A stretch of DNA of 64,000 nt from the NCBI GenBank assembly GCA_023014485.1, contig JAJOZX010001575.1, positions 661,001-725,000 on the forward strand, read 5' to 3'. A program made the position numbers and the translations under genes. Within the stretch, counting starts at the first letter, position 1, and each line of letters starts with the position of its first letter. Positions 10,806 to 22,745 of the stretch are shown in pieces. Origin of the DNA: Bathynomus jamesi (Eukaryota > Arthropoda > Malacostraca > Isopoda > Cirolanidae). The notes beneath the pieces are model-generated. The model was not told the DNA's origin. It saw only the letters and a list, made by a program, of their open reading frames with translations, and ran no database searches.

Positions 10806-11470
10806 GAGATTTTTTTTTTGATAAGGTTCCGTTTTGTTCGCCGATGAGAAAAAAAATTGTTTCATTTAGGGACGAGGGTTCGAGGACTCGCGACTACGCT
10901 CTGTCGCGATGATTATTCGAGGGTTCGCTGATAAAGCTATCAATTTTCTCCGTACGACTTTTATTCCTAAGTTATTGTGATTAATTAAAGTAAATTTGGA
11001 CAAGTTCTTAGAGGAGAAGTAAGTTGGCGAAGGAGAGTTGTTCTATTCTTTCGAGTCCCTCGTCAAGTAAGCAATCTCTTAAATTTCCTTTTAATAAGTT
11101 GAATTCTCGTCAAGTTACACGGGGGCGAATATAGGGATAAAGGGGTTTACAGAAATTGGGCGAAGGGGGATCGCAATGATATAATGGTTTATACAATTGT
11201 TCATAGGCAATTATTCGAAAAATCCAATTAACCTCACTCTAATGATTTTACTTAACGCTATATAACGTGTGTTGCGTGTGCTCACGCGCCCTGCAGATAT
11301 TTTCACAGGCAAATGAAACGCAGATGATGATGTTTTCCATCAGGTAAATTTCAATTTCGCTAAAAGTGTTCTTGCATTCAGGAAAGAAATTTTAATTTGT
11401 TACGATACAAACTTTAAATAGTACATTTCAGGTGTATTGAAGGTGCCTTACTTAAAAAGTGTTGTGTGTA
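10806..11470. other. No recognisable feature
   Basis: Moderately AT-rich sequence after the hAT right end. No gene, TIR or RNA motif was recognised. A (TA)n tract begins near 11470. Confidence 0.5.
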
Positions 11471-11490
11471 TATATATATATATATGAGAT

Positions 11491-11706
11491 TGAATTCAGG
11501 ATCCAGCTTTGGGACAGGATTATATCATTTTATCTGCTTTGCAGATAGCTGGTGAGGGAAGCCTCTTTGCGAGTGACCGTTGCCCACGTCGGGCTAACAT
11601 CATGAAAAAGAAAAACCTAGTGTTTGTCATTTACCATTACTTATTCGGACTCTAGTGGATTTAATTTTCCCAGAAGAGTTCCTTGTTCCATGCACGGTCT
11701 GTGTGT
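11491..11706 (+). repeat. Dispersed copy of the 454-bp tandem-array unit
   Basis: The sequence from the GGATCCAGCTTTGGGACA block through GCCCACGTCGGGCTAA to CCATGCACGGTCTGTG matches, with scattered changes, half of the unit tandemly repeated at 51.1-53.8 kb. It is in the orientation of that array's inverted part. It is bounded by (TA)n on both sides, as is the right end of the array at 53.8 kb. It shows that the unit is a dispersed mobile repeat. Confidence 0.75.
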
Positions 11707-11733
11707 ATCAGTATACATATATATATATATATC

Positions 11734-11775
<42 letters not shown>

Positions 11776-11776
<1 letters not shown>

Positions 11777-11905
11777 GATGAATTTCACAAACACGTGAAA
11801 TGAATGAATGATGCAAATCCACAAGGAAAAAGAAAAATGATTCCAAGGCCTTTCGTTTATTCAGAAGTACACCTCGTCAGGAAAAAGTAATTTTTTTTGT
11901 AGGTT
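11776..11905 (-). mobile_element. Solo Penelope-like terminal repeat
   Basis: The segment matches the termini of the PLE at 19.4-20.6 kb. It shares GAATTTCACA...CACGTGAAATGAATGAATGATG, the CACAAGGAAAAAGAAAAA block, the CCAAGGCCTTTCGT hammerhead arm and the CCTCGTCAG core. No coding sequence is attached. It lies between a (TA)n and a (CA)n tract. Confidence 0.65.
11842..11882 (-). ncRNA. Hammerhead ribozyme motif (PLE type)
   Basis: On the minus strand CTGACGA (complement of 11874-11880) is followed by a helix II stem with one mispair (GTGTA against TAAAC), then GAAA (complement of 11851-11854) and GGCCTTGGAA. The same arrangement with a fully paired helix II occurs at 45.4 kb. Confidence 0.6.
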
Positions 11906-11910
11906 TGCAT

Positions 11911-11936
<26 letters not shown>

Positions 11937-11942
<6 letters not shown>

Positions 11943-12438
11943 CCCCTCGCTAATTCGACAGATTTGGGTCTCTACCCTTGTCGAAATACTGAGAAAGTAC
12001 GAATTACTACAAATTTGAATTTTTTAACCCAATTCGACCTCACTTATGCTAATTCGAACTTTGTACGAACCCATTCCTCCCTCCCTTTTCGACCTGTCTC
12101 AAGTGTTAATTCACGCTAGAACTCGATATTTTTGTATGCATACAGAAGAGTATTTTATCTAAATACGCGTATGTAATGTATTAATACAAAAATCACAAAT
12201 CAAAAAAGAAACTTAATTCAGAATAAATTCTGTAAAATATAATGAACCAAAAACGATAGACAATCTACACCTACCTTATGCTGCTCACGAGTTTCCTCTT
12301 GCGTTTGCTGGAAGGATCAACTAATGCACGGTATCTTTCAGACATTCTACGAAATGTTTTCATATAATTCGAATTCTCAAAAATATTAATTCGACTAACA
12401 CTTAGTCGAATTAAAGCGAAATTCGAGTTAGCGAGGGT

Positions 12439-12442
<4 letters not shown>
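11937..12442 (-). mobile_element. pogo/Tigger-like MITE
   Basis: The ends CAGTAACCCCTCGCTAATTCG and, in complement, AGTAACCCTCGCTAACTCG form TIRs in the style of pogo elements, flanked on the right by a TA tract. Near 12,275-12,345 the minus strand encodes SSKRKRKLVS, resembling the start of a CENP-B/pogo helix-turn-helix protein. The rest of the transposase is absent. The left edge runs directly from a (CA)n tract. Confidence 0.6.

Positions 12443-12482
<40 letters not shown>
12443..12482. repeat. (TA)n microsatellite
   Basis: Pure TA repeat between the pogo-like MITE and the following SINE. Confidence 0.9.
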
Positions 12483-12485
<3 letters not shown>

Positions 12486-12497
12486 GGCATTTGATTC

Positions 12498-12712
12498 CGC
12501 TCGTATGTAGGAGAATTACGACTTCTGATTGATCGAGGTCCTTGGTGTAGTGGATGGCATATCCGACCGGCAATTGGATGATCCCGGGTTCGATTCCTGG
12601 GAGGTACCTCATTTTTCATTTGTTCGTTCTTCCTTCTCATCTTGTGCGCAACGCTCTTCTACACAAGCGTCGTTCTTTACATTAATTATACGGTGTGTTG
12701 TTTGCAGTTAAA
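12498..12712 (+). mobile_element. tRNA-headed SINE, copy 1
   Basis: A tRNA-like head at about 12,534-12,606 has an A-box-like GGTGTAGTGG and a B-box GGTTCGATTCC (12,587-12,597), and its ends can nearly pair as an acceptor stem. It is preceded by a leader with CTCGTATGTAGGAGAATTACG and followed by a body ending TACACAAGCGTCGTTCTTTACA. Copies at 17.1 and 18.1 kb share leader, head and body, so this is a SINE family and not a tRNA gene. A-rich and (TA)n sequence follows. Confidence 0.75.
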
Positions 12713-12721
12713 AAAAAAATA

Positions 12722-12788
<67 letters not shown>

Positions 12789-12797
12789 ATATATACA

Positions 12798-13162
12798 CAG
12801 GGTGGCGCAAAAGTCGCGCATCATAGGAATTTTCAGTGTTCATTATAATTTTTTTTTTTTTTTAGGTAGGGGGTGGTTGAGAAATTAACAGTAGACGAGA
12901 GGGTGAGCTTGGTTTTAATGGATGGAATACCAGGTACAACCAAATCGATAAATTGGCACAGAATTTAAATTCGGTATGATTCGGTACAGAATTTAAATTC
13001 TGTACTGATTCATCGATTTCTTGTACCTGGTATTCCATACATTAAAACCAAGCTCACCCTCTCGTCTGTTGTTAATTTCGCAGCCATCCCCTACCTAGAA
13101 GAAAAAAATATATTAGTCAACACTGAAAATTCCTATGATGCGCGACTTTTTGCGCCACCCTG
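12798..13162. mobile_element. Fold-back MITE with mariner-like ends
   Basis: Inverted ends CAGGGTGGCGCAAAAGTCGC open arms of about 150 bp on each side, meeting near 12,980. Both outer edges abut TA repeats. A related half-element lies at 45,428-45,676. There is no coding capacity. The long arms would give a strong hairpin if transcribed. Confidence 0.8.
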
Positions 13163-13164
13163 TA

Positions 13165-13463
13165 TATATATATAATTTTTTTTTGGAGAGATATATTACC
13201 GCAACTCACTCCCCTGCCTACATGAGGTTGTCTAACCTCCTTCATAACTGTGAAAGTCATGTGACGAAGCTTTACGTGGGATACGAAGCATCTAGGTGTC
13301 GCTACGTTATCCGAATGCGGAGTACGGCCACCCATACAACTACAGAACAGACTCAACGTCGCTTAAGTAAGCCTCGCAGTTTTCTGTAACATATTTACAA
13401 AAGAGAAAATAATGGACAAAATGAATTACCGAAAGCTGAACTGGACATCAAAATTGTTACTCG
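13165..13463. other. No recognised feature; open frame of unknown nature
   Basis: The interval between the fold-back MITE and the hAT element has open frames on both strands (13,135-13,389 plus and 13,117-13,356 minus) that largely overlap and show no family motif. The base composition is less AT-rich than the surroundings. I would not call a gene. Confidence 0.4.
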
Positions 13464-13695
13464 TATTAATGCAGTGTTCTTCAAACTTTTTTTTCCCACG
13501 ACCCAGTGCAGTAATATTACATACCCTCACGACCCTATTCCTGTGTTTTAGTCTAAAAAAGTCTGACATGGAATCTAAAACAAAGTAACAGGTAAGCTAA
13601 TTTAAAGCTTTTTAACTCATTAGAGTCAGGATGTACTGCATTAATTTAAGGAGATTCTTTATATTAATCAAATATACAACAAATAAAACAAATCA

Positions 13696-15469
<1,774 letters not shown>

Positions 15470-15765
15470 AAATCGTCATTATACTGCCTTGTCCACGACT
15501 TAGTTTTCTTTTTGGCAGGAGGTTCATAGGAGGCTGATATGGCAGAGGCCTCTCCCTTGTTACAAACATTTTCTGTTGTAGGCCTGCCCTATTGTGCTTC
15601 TTTGTCAGATGCAGATGAGACTGATGACTGAGCATCTGTTTTGCTTTTTCTGATAACAAAACGATCCATTCTTTTCTTAGGGTGGGGTGAAAATGTTCCG
15701 ACTAAAATGATAGCAATATACTCTCATGCCTACAGCATAAACACAACTGAGAGACTTCCTGCCTG

Positions 15766-16604
15766 GGCAGCGTTGCCATCCAAAAATAATGAAAATCTGA
15801 AGATTGGTGTCAAAATATCTGTAGAAATCTGTAGTTTCAATAAAAATATCTGTAGACAAAATCTGTAAACTACCATTTGATTTTAAAGTTTATTTTTGTA
15901 AGTAACATATACAGTAATATTCATAATTCCAAACAGAAATACAAAAATGGTCAATTAAACACACAATTTAGTGAATGAAAGGTAGATAAACTGAATATTT
16001 TAAACCAGAATACTATTCAAGCTACGTCTATAGGCCAGTTTAAGAATGATCTAGACAAAAAGCAGCAAATAGAAAGAACGAGTATACAGCAACAAAATAA
16101 GGATGCATATATACAAAATGGAAAAAGGAATTCAATAAAATACATAATTTTGTGCTGTACTGGAATTATTGAATGAACATTATCATTAACAACAACAGGG
16201 CTATTTATCTGTACTGTATATTCCACCCTTTGCTTTCTTTAGCAGTGTGTTTTGTTGATGACTTAGTAAGAACCGACGCACAGTCAGCTGAGTGTGGCGT
16301 GTTTATGTTATGTTTTCCACTCTCTACTGACAGGTGGCGCACGAAAATAATTTGTTGGTTCTCATGGAGAAACTCAGTAATATTACTGTAATATCCAGTG
16401 TAGTCCGTAGTGGTTAGTAAAAAAAAACCTCAATCTTAGAAATCGGCAAATTTTGCCCATTTTGAAGGAAAATCTGAAAAGAAGCATAAAAAAAGTCATA
16501 AATTTTAGAAATCTGTAGAGTTCGCTTATTTTGGGGGAAAAATCTGAAAAAGCATAAAATCTGTAGATGCACAGATAAATCTGTAGAAATGGCAACACTG
16601 TCTA
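15766..16604. mobile_element. Nested AT-rich TIR element
   Basis: Near 15,766 the sequence reads CAGCGTTGCCATCCAAAAA, and near 16,604 the complement reads CAGTGTTGCCATTTCTACAG. Repeated ATCTGTAGA-like motifs sit just inside both ends. It lies within the larger hAT element, upstream of the transposase. No clear TSD was found and the interior codes for nothing recognisable. A short SxxQFKNDLDK-like stretch near 16,020 recalls a LINE C-terminus but is too short to assign. Confidence 0.45.
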
Positions 16605-16671
16605 AGCAGCAGCACTGGGCACGATCGGGTCGTGTGAGGCGGTGAGTGACTCATAAGAACACACATACGCA

Positions 16672-16672
<1 letters not shown>

Positions 16673-16744
<72 letters not shown>
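16673..16744. repeat. (CT)n microsatellite
   Basis: About 70 bp of pure CT dinucleotide inside the hAT element. Confidence 0.95.
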
Positions 16745-16746
<2 letters not shown>

Positions 16747-16965
16747 AGATGCATTTCTTGTTGCCTGATATAATTCTTGTTAACTTAAAAACACTCTTTT
16801 TACCATAAATACCTAATAATTAAAATACATAAATGGCACCAAGTACAATCAATACAGTATAAAAATGATAATTGTAAATAATATTATGCTTCATAAGTAC
16901 GGTAACTAATATTTAATTGAGTGAACTATTGACAAAATCTTGATATAATGGTGTACTTTGTAAAA

Positions 16966-16996
<31 letters not shown>

Positions 16997-16999
16997 TAC

Positions 17000-17325
17000 C
17001 TTCAACTGCAAAGAACACGCAGTATAAATAACGTAAAGAAACGACGCTTGTATAGGAGATATTCCGTGTTCTTTGCAGTTGAAGGTATATAATGTTACGG
17101 CATGCGGGAGGTGCCCCCTTGGGGCATTGGTTTCTGCGAGTATGTAGAAGAATTACGGCATTTGGAAGAGTGAGGTCCATAGTGTAATGGTATCGCGTCT
17201 GACCGGCAATCGGAAGATCCCGGGTTCGATTCCCAGGTGGTTACCTCATTTTTTCATTTGTTCCGTTCTCTCTCTCTCGTCTTGCGCGGAATATCTCCTA
17301 TACAAGCGTCGTTTCTTTACGATAT
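17000..17325 (+). mobile_element. tRNA-headed SINE, copy 2, with inverted leading piece
   Basis: The head (about 17,173-17,245) contains AGTGTAATGG and GGGTTCGATTCCC. Leader and 3' body match copies 1 and 3 and it ends with ACAAGCGTCGTTTCTTTACG then (TA)n. Just upstream, 17,030-17,065 is the reverse complement of the SINE 3' body. That segment is itself flanked by inverted CCTTCAACTGCAAAGAACAC (17,002-17,021 and complement near 17,068-17,087). This gives a small compound hairpin inside the hAT element. Confidence 0.65.
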
Positions 17326-17663
17326 ATATATATATATTTTACCTTGCGACACAGTGAAAAGCATCTCGCGACCCAGTACTGGGTCGCAACCCGTACTTTG
17401 AAGAACACTGTATTAATGGACTCTTCATCAGTTTGGAAGAAGTAAATTCCAATTAGAATACATTAAACTCGCGTTATTCCATCCTCAACGCGTTTGTCAG
17501 TTCTTATATTATTCCGTATTCCTATTATAATAATTGGGAATACTAATTGAGTACCGTCGGAGCACCCGTAAAGCCTCTAATGACGATCATTTGTGTTGCG
17601 GCGTTTATTAACCAAGAATTAGATACGTATCAGTGTCGAGATTCGAGACCCAAGTTTATTCTA

Positions 17664-17868
17664 TTAACCCATTAGTGGCCATTGGTAGAATTTCCTACCG
17701 CCAAAATTGTTTGTCATTATTGCATCACTTTTTCTTGTATTCACGTGATCTTCGATACGAGTCATTGATATGACGCAATCTTTTAGATTGTGTCATATCA
17801 ATGACTCATACCGAAGATCATGTGAATATAAGAAAAGTGATGTAATAATGACAAACGATTTTGTCAGT
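17664..17868. mobile_element. piggyBac-like fold-back MITE, right end lost
   Basis: TTAA at 17,664-17,667 is followed by CCCATTAGTGGCC. The interior is a long hairpin with arms of about 80 bp (17,701-17,780 and 17,786-17,863) around a 5-base loop. The expected right terminus and TTAA are missing because the LINE-A 3' fragment begins there. The family call from one end is tentative. The hairpin is certain. Confidence 0.55.
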
Positions 17869-18060
17869 AGCCGGGTGTACCTGGCTATGTGCGGTGGAGA
17901 GCGCAAGAAGGCAACTCGCTCCTCCACCAAGCAAGGCCTAGAGGCAGGGCCACCAGATTGACCTTCGTGTGGAGATAGACCAACACACGGAACATCAACG
18001 AGGTTAACGAGGTTTTATATATATATATATATAATATATATATATAATATATATATATAT
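17869..18060 (+). mobile_element. LINE-A 3' end with (TA)n tail
   Basis: The last coding part (GVPGYVRWRA-like sequence followed by ESNSLLHQA-like sequence) and the 3' UTR of LINE-A are present, ending AACATCAACGAGGTTAACGAGGTT and then an interrupted (TA)n tract to about 18,060. It is 5'-truncated to under 150 bp. The direct UTR-to-TA junction is the same as at 27.5, 51.1 and 55.7 kb. Confidence 0.7.
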
Positions 18061-18064
18061 ATTC

Positions 18065-18263
18065 TGCTCGTATGTAGGCGAATTACGAGTACTGACTAAT
18101 CGGGATCCTTGGTGTAGTGGTTAACATATCCGACCGGCAATTGGATGATCCCGGGTTCGATTCCTGGGAGGTACCTCATTTTTCATTTGCTCGTTCTCCC
18201 TCATCTTGTGCGGAACGCTCTTCTACACAAGCGTCGTTCTTTACATATATATATATATATATA
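18065..18263 (+). mobile_element. tRNA-headed SINE, copy 3
   Basis: The leader has CTGCTCGTATGTAGGCGAATT. The tRNA-like head has GGTGTAGTGG (18,111-18,120) and B-box GGTTCGATTCC (18,154-18,164). The body ends ACACAAGCGTCGTTCTTTACA. A (TA)n tail directly follows. This is the best preserved head of the three copies. Confidence 0.75.
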
Positions 18264-18330
18264 TAAGAGATGATGATGGCTGTGTCTGCATGTTCTATGC
18301 TCGTTTATACACGCCTAACGGGCTAGGCCG

Positions 18331-19245
18331 CAGTGGTGGGGTGGCGAACCTTTTTTGCTGGCGGGTCATTTTTGTTACTTTTGATTTAAAAAAAACAAAA
18401 TTAGGTCACAATAATTTATTTACTTACTATTTTTAGTGAGAAACTTGTTGTTGGATTTTAGCTGCTAATGTTTTGATCCGAGGTTTATATTTAGTTGTCT
18501 TTAGTCTCACACACGCAGCACTTATATCTGTGCCAAGGCGATTCCTAGTGGTGGATTTGACGAAATTCATGGAGGAAAACGACTGTTCACACGAATAAGA
18601 TGAACCAAACATTGTTAGCAGAGCTAATGCTAGATTTTTCATTGATGTAAAAGAATTTGGTAAAGAGTTCCATTCTGCAAGAATAAGATGCTCTACTCTT
18701 TCTACTGATTGTTGTTCTCTGATTACACTCAAAATTGACGACTCCAATTCCTTTTCTCGTAACTTCAGATTAAGATCAATAAATTTCGTCTTCCATACTG
18801 CACTTTCTTGGAAGTCAACTAATTCCATTTCTAAATTACCAATGTCAAGCCAATTAAAAGCTGATGAATGAAGCTCTCCAAATTGAATAGTATGGATGAA
18901 TTGGATGAATTGTAATGTTGCATCAATTTGTCGGAATTATGAAAACCTCTAGACTGAAAGTGATTTTCTGGCATCTCTCATTATTGAAGAGTACTTTTTG
19001 AGTACGTCGGACTTATTTTCTTCATTGTCCGTCATACATGCACGTTTTGGAACGTATACTATACGTTTAAAACGTTTCAATGTGTATTAGTTGTTTATTT
19101 CGGTGGGAGAATAAAATAATTTTAAAACTGTAAGGCAGAAAATATAAAAATTAGTCATATTTTACTTAAATAAGAGCTCGTGGGTCACTAAAAATTGCCT
19201 CGTGGGTTAGTACTTGACCCGCGGGTCAGTGGTTCACCATCAATG
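18331..19245 (-). mobile_element. Deleted hAT element
   Basis: Left end CAGTGGTGGGGTGGCGAACC and right end, in complement, CATTGATGGTGAACCACTG are related hAT-style termini, with GCGGGTCA-like repeats just inside both. I find no matching 8-bp flanks, so the edges may be off or the TSD decayed. Only the C-terminal end of a transposase remains. Confidence 0.6.
18433..18828 (-). pseudogene. hAT transposase C-terminus
   Basis: The 131-residue frame includes EWNSLPNSFTSMKNLALALL, then FGSSYSCEQSFSSMNFVKS and NRLGTDISAACVRLKTTKY. This is the typical hAT dimerisation domain as seen in EPM2AIP1/ZBED-type proteins. The stop lies just inside the left end of the element. The N-terminal two thirds are deleted. 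Confidence 0.75.
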
Positions 19246-19377
19246 GAGCCGGTAATCTGCCCCAAATTTAATATACACATGAAGGGAGAACCAGGGAAGA
19301 TTTTAGTAACACACCCGCCCCTCCCAATAGTTGTGTTTCTGGAGGCTTTTGCTGCGCAAGACGTAGCAGGCATTCTA

Positions 19378-19409
<32 letters not shown>
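19246..19409. other. Short intergenic segment and (TA)n tract
   Basis: No feature was recognised in about 19,246-19,376. A (TA)n tract at about 19,377-19,413 precedes the PLE. Confidence 0.6.
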
Positions 19410-19415
<6 letters not shown>

Positions 19416-19444
19416 TGCAAACTCACAAGGAAAAAGAAAAACGA

Positions 19445-19484
19445 TTCCAAGGCCTTTCGTGTATTCAAAGCTACACTCGTCAGG
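19445..19484 (-). ncRNA. Hammerhead ribozyme motif (PLE left terminus)
   Basis: On the minus strand CTGACGA (19,477-19,483 complement) is followed by a GTGTA/TACAC helix II around GCTTTGAA, one G short of the 45.4-kb copy, then GAAA (19,455-19,458 complement) and GGCCTTGGAATC. The core is intact. Confidence 0.65.
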
Positions 19485-19555
19485 GAATGAAGATAAAGGC
19501 GAGATGCCCATAAATATATACAACGTACAGGAAAAACAAAACAATTAGCACATAC

Positions 19556-19800
19556 TTAACAAGGGTTAATGAGAGGCAAAAGAAATTTTAACATGATATC
19601 GTCAATTTTATACGTCCCCGCACTGTTATTGAAATTGTTTTTAAAATGAATAAATGCACATTCTAGAATATTTCTTTCTATTATATCTCTGTTTTTAACA
19701 AGCGCTTTAGAACTATCCCACTTGATGCTATGGTTACATCTATACATATGGTTAAATAAAGCATTGGAATTATTAGCTGTTCTACAAGCATATTTATGCT
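19556..19800 (-). pseudogene. PLE GIY-YIG C-terminus, inverted copy
   Basis: The minus strand repeats the end of the PLE protein from HKYACRTANNSNALF through RDIIERNILECAF to a terminus ending KFLLPLINPC. This copy lacks the in-frame stop seen in the plus-strand copy at about 20,379, so it preserves the original protein terminus. Its start is just the inversion junction at about 19,800. Confidence 0.75.
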
Positions 19801-20440
19801 GTTTCTTCGAGTATTGAGAGTTGTCAGTCATGAATTTTTAGATTCCGAGTTATGCAATATCATGAATATTGGTACTAAATTATGTTATCCTATTTCATTT
19901 TTAGATAACTGTCTTAAGGAAGCCAAGAATAGGTATTATAATAATGTAATTGTAAAGGAATTTCAGCTTAAAAATATCCTTAGCCTATCTTACCATGTTA
20001 ATTTTCAATACCTTCCAACTGTACTTAAAGCAATTGGCATTAATGTAATCTTTAAGTATAATAATACTGTTAAATCACGCCTAATAAAGAATAGCCCTGA
20101 TAATGTTGTTGGTTGTGTGTATTCGATCGGATGTACACAATGTAACTCAGTATATATAGGCCAAACCGGTAAAACGTTAGATATTAGGGTAAACCAGCAT
20201 AAATATGCTTGTAGAACAGCTAATAATTCCAATGCTTTATTTAACCATATGTACAGATGTAACCATAGCATCAAGTGGGATAGTTCTAAAGCGCTTGTTA
20301 AAAACAGAGATATAATAGAAAGAAATATTCTAGAATGTGCATTTATTCATTTTAAAAACAATTTCAATAACAGTGCGTAGGCGTATAAAATTGACGATAT
20401 CATGTTAAAATTTCTTTTGCCTCTCATTAACCCTTGTTAA
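19796..20440 (+). pseudogene. PLE protein, GIY-YIG endonuclease region
   Basis: The region encodes a linker with a basic segment, then VYSIGCTQCNSVYIGQTGK, matching the GIY-YIG nuclease core (here YS-I and YIG spaced by ten residues, with a CxxC insert as in PLE enzymes). HKYACRTANNSNALFNH and a conserved glutamate in ERNILECAF follow. A stop at about 20,378 cuts the last ~20 residues. The reverse transcriptase domain that precedes GIY-YIG in complete PLEs is missing. Confidence 0.8.
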
Positions 20441-20512
20441 GTATGTTCTAATTGTTTTGTTTTTCCTGTACGTTGTATATATTTATGGGCATCTCGCCTT
20501 TTATCTTCATTC

Positions 20513-20555
20513 TCTGACGAAGTGTAGCTTTGAATACACGAAAGGCCTTGGAATC
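20513..20555 (+). ncRNA. Hammerhead ribozyme motif (PLE right terminus)
   Basis: CTGACGA at 20,514-20,520 is followed by A, the GTGTA/TACAC helix II and GAAA near 20,540-20,543, then GGCCTTGGAATC. It mirrors the left-terminus motif, so both PLE ends carry an intact core. Hammerhead ribozymes in PLE terminal repeats are established knowledge. Confidence 0.7.
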
Positions 20556-20659
20556 GTTTTTCTTTTTCCTTGTGTGGTTTGCAGCATTCATTCATTTTAC
20601 GTGTTTTATTGTGAAATTCATCATCCATATATATATATATATATATATATATTAGTTTA

Positions 20660-21247
20660 AGTATAGGTAGGAAGAAAGGTTTTATTGCTTTACTCTAGAA
20701 ACAAAATTATAATCTAATCAATTTTACCAAATTTAACCTAGCCGGGAACTATTGAGTCCACTACAGTCAACCCAGCGCAGCTTCGTATAACTTTATTTTT
20801 CAAAATAATACCTTACATAATTGTCGTAATCTTTTATTTTCTGTCGTACTCGATAAACAGGGGTTATGTTGAAGTCAAGGCTTTGTTTTTTGTGTGTGTG
20901 TGTGTAGTGTGTGTGTGTAGTGTGTGTGTGTGTGGTTGCCAAGCCACTTTCTCCAATCCGGTGGCACTATTTAATAGAGGGTATTGTATAATTATGCCTT
21001 ACATAAGTTATATGTTTTCTCCGTTTATCACTTGTCTCGCATTTTATTTTGGCACTGGCATTACTAATGTTTTGGTTACTTTCGCAGATGTCCTCGAAGA
21101 CGGTGTGATTTAGGATGGAATGGAGTGCCAAAGAGAGTGACAACAAACTGGTTTCAATGCATCGTCTCAGTCCAACACCTTTTTCATCAGGTGAGCTATT
21201 TTTTTTAGTTTAATTCTCTCTCTCTCTCTCTCTCTCTCCATATATAT
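20660..21247. other. No recognisable gene; TG and TC microsatellites
   Basis: Contains (TG)n-type repeats at about 20,892-20,935 and a (TC)n run at about 21,217-21,240. Open frames over the repeats are compositional. No family motif was seen. Confidence 0.5.
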
Positions 21248-21351
21248 AGGGTGTTCAAAAAGAAACTCAACCCATTGGAGACTGCATATATGTATATCAT
21301 TGTAACCTAACCCGTTTCTATTTTAGATTGCGTTTCTTTTTGAACACCCTA
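21248..21351. mobile_element. Short TA-flanked MITE
   Basis: GGGTGTTCAAAAAGAAAC at the left is the inverse of GTTTCTTTTTGAACACCC at the right. TA-rich sequence abuts both ends. About 100 bp, non-coding. Mariner-type by termini. Confidence 0.7.
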
Positions 21352-21846
21352 TGTATATATATATATATATGTATATATAAATAATATAATATAATATATA
21401 TTATATTATATTATATATGTTTGGAGCAATTAAATTAAAACTTATTCAAATTAGGTGTTTGGAGTGAATAGAAATGTTTTCACAAAATTAGCGTAGGCGA
21501 ATTGCGTTGGCGATTTAGTTCAACACACTTTGAAAATGAGTAAAGGGGATGTAGAATTTCAATGGTCTTTATAAACATTAAATAAATACATAAAGGAAAC
21601 GTGTTTCTTCTTAAAGCTTTTTCAAAATATTCATTTGAAAAAAAAGATTTTTTTTTTTTTTCGTTTTCAGTTTTGGTTTTTTTTATTGCTTGTTTTCTAA
21701 TGTTATGTTCGAATTTTTTTTTTTTTTTTTTTAATCCATTTCAGTTTTTACTTATTTCACGTTGTTGTATGGTTTTTTTCACGTTGTTGTTGTTGTTGTA
21801 GATGGGTTTATGACGTCTTTTCGACTTAATATTGTATCGACAAGTA

Positions 21847-21920
21847 CAGGCTGTCCATAAATTAATTTTACAAATTCAAACCGGTTTGAAGTGAATTTGT
21901 AAATATTTATGGATACCCTG
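21847..21920. mobile_element. Minimal hairpin MITE
   Basis: CAGGCTGTCCATAAATTAAT at the left and the complement of ATATTTATGGATACCCTG at the right form an imperfect hairpin around AAACCGGTTT. Flanked by TA. At 74 bp it is nearly all inverted repeat. Confidence 0.65.
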
Positions 21921-21924
21921 TATA

Positions 21925-22518
21925 TTGTGCATTAGATTAAGTTAGCGTAAGTTAGATTAGGTTACGCTACGCTACGTCAGGTTAGGTTAGATTTTTAGAC
22001 TGTCCACTCTATGTTGGTGGTGTCGATTCAGTGAATACAGTATTGGTACGTTGTGGATATCCGTTGTCATGCATTTGCGCACTGCACAACCCCTAGATAG
22101 CTAGAATGAAAGAAACCACGTACGAGAAGATAAGCTTCAATTGCGCCATTTATTATCAACTTTCGTACCGTTATCATCGTGAGAAAACATGAATGCATCG
22201 TACATCTGGACAAAATATACAACTTTATTTTTTCCTTTTGAACATAACATGACTGAAAACAAAAAGTATTTCAATAGAATTATTAATCAAACCTTTTCAA
22301 TGTAATTTTGTTTACAGGATTAGTAACGAAAAGCTTCAGTACGTTTGAAGAATAATCCGGCGAATAGTGAAGAAAATTTGATATTTTATCCCATTAAATT
22401 CTTTCAGATACAACTGGAATTCAATTAATTAAGGAAGAACTTGACATACACTCTTCTTTTGCATAAAATTTACATATCACTTGATTATAATAGCTCTTAA
22501 GAAGTATATCAACGTGTT

Positions 22519-22549
<31 letters not shown>

Positions 22550-22552
22550 ATG
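21925..22552. other. TTAGG-like motifs, otherwise unassigned
   Basis: Degenerate GGTTAGGTTAG motifs occur near 21,958-21,990. A (TG)n run lies at about 22,523-22,548. The rest shows nothing recognisable. Confidence 0.5.
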
Positions 22553-22745
22553 GGATGAATTTCACAATTAAACACGCAAAGTAAATAAGTTCTGTACATT
22601 CACAGGGTAAAATGAAAAGCAATTCCAAGGTCTTTCGTGTATTTAACAGTACACCTTGTCAGGTAATGATGTGGTTGGTTGTACTGCTTAATACACGAAA
22701 GGCTTTGGAATCGTTTTTCAGTTTTCCTTGTGGGTATGCATCATA
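22553..22745. repeat. Inverted pair of PLE terminal repeats
   Basis: GATGAATTTCACAATTAAACACG, the GGTCTTTCGTGTATT arm and a CACCTTGTCAGG core on the left are mirrored on the right by AATACACGAAAGGCTTTGGAATCG and CCTTGTGGGTATGCATCATA. Both belong to the same PLE family as 19.4-20.6 kb. No coding sequence lies between them. The left hammerhead core reads CTGACAA, with the conserved G8 replaced, and the right copy has lost its CUGANGA half. Confidence 0.6.

Larger units (their letters stand above)
19410..20627 (+). mobile_element. Penelope-like element with inverted terminal copy
   Basis: The left 390 bp (19,410-19,800) are the inverted copy of the right end (about 20,205-20,600), including the end of the coding region and the hammerhead-bearing terminus. 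From 19,800 the element reads in plus orientation through a GIY-YIG domain to its 3' terminus. This head-to-head partial inverted copy with 5' truncation is typical of Penelope retroelements. (TA)n tracts flank both sides. Confidence 0.8.

Noticed and set aside
12534..12606. Functional tRNA gene
   Set aside because: The cloverleaf has mispairs and the same head occurs with the same leader and body at 17.2 and 18.1 kb, so it is a SINE head.
17420..17445. CTGATGA next to the hAT TSD
   Set aside because: It lies in flanking sequence with no GAAA partner.
19195..19548. Open frames with YIYIYIYI stretches here and elsewhere
   Set aside because: They are translations of (TA)n microsatellites. The same applies to RERERE frames over (CT)n and THTHTH frames over (CA)n.
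21155..21192. CTGATGA...GAAAC on the minus strand
   Set aside because: The 27-base interval between the core halves cannot fold into a helix II by inspection.
21958..21990. Telomere or subtelomere array
   Set aside because: TTAGG-like motifs are few, degenerate and scattered (also 37.0, 48.5, 55.6 and 56.6 kb), and some lie inside a MITE.
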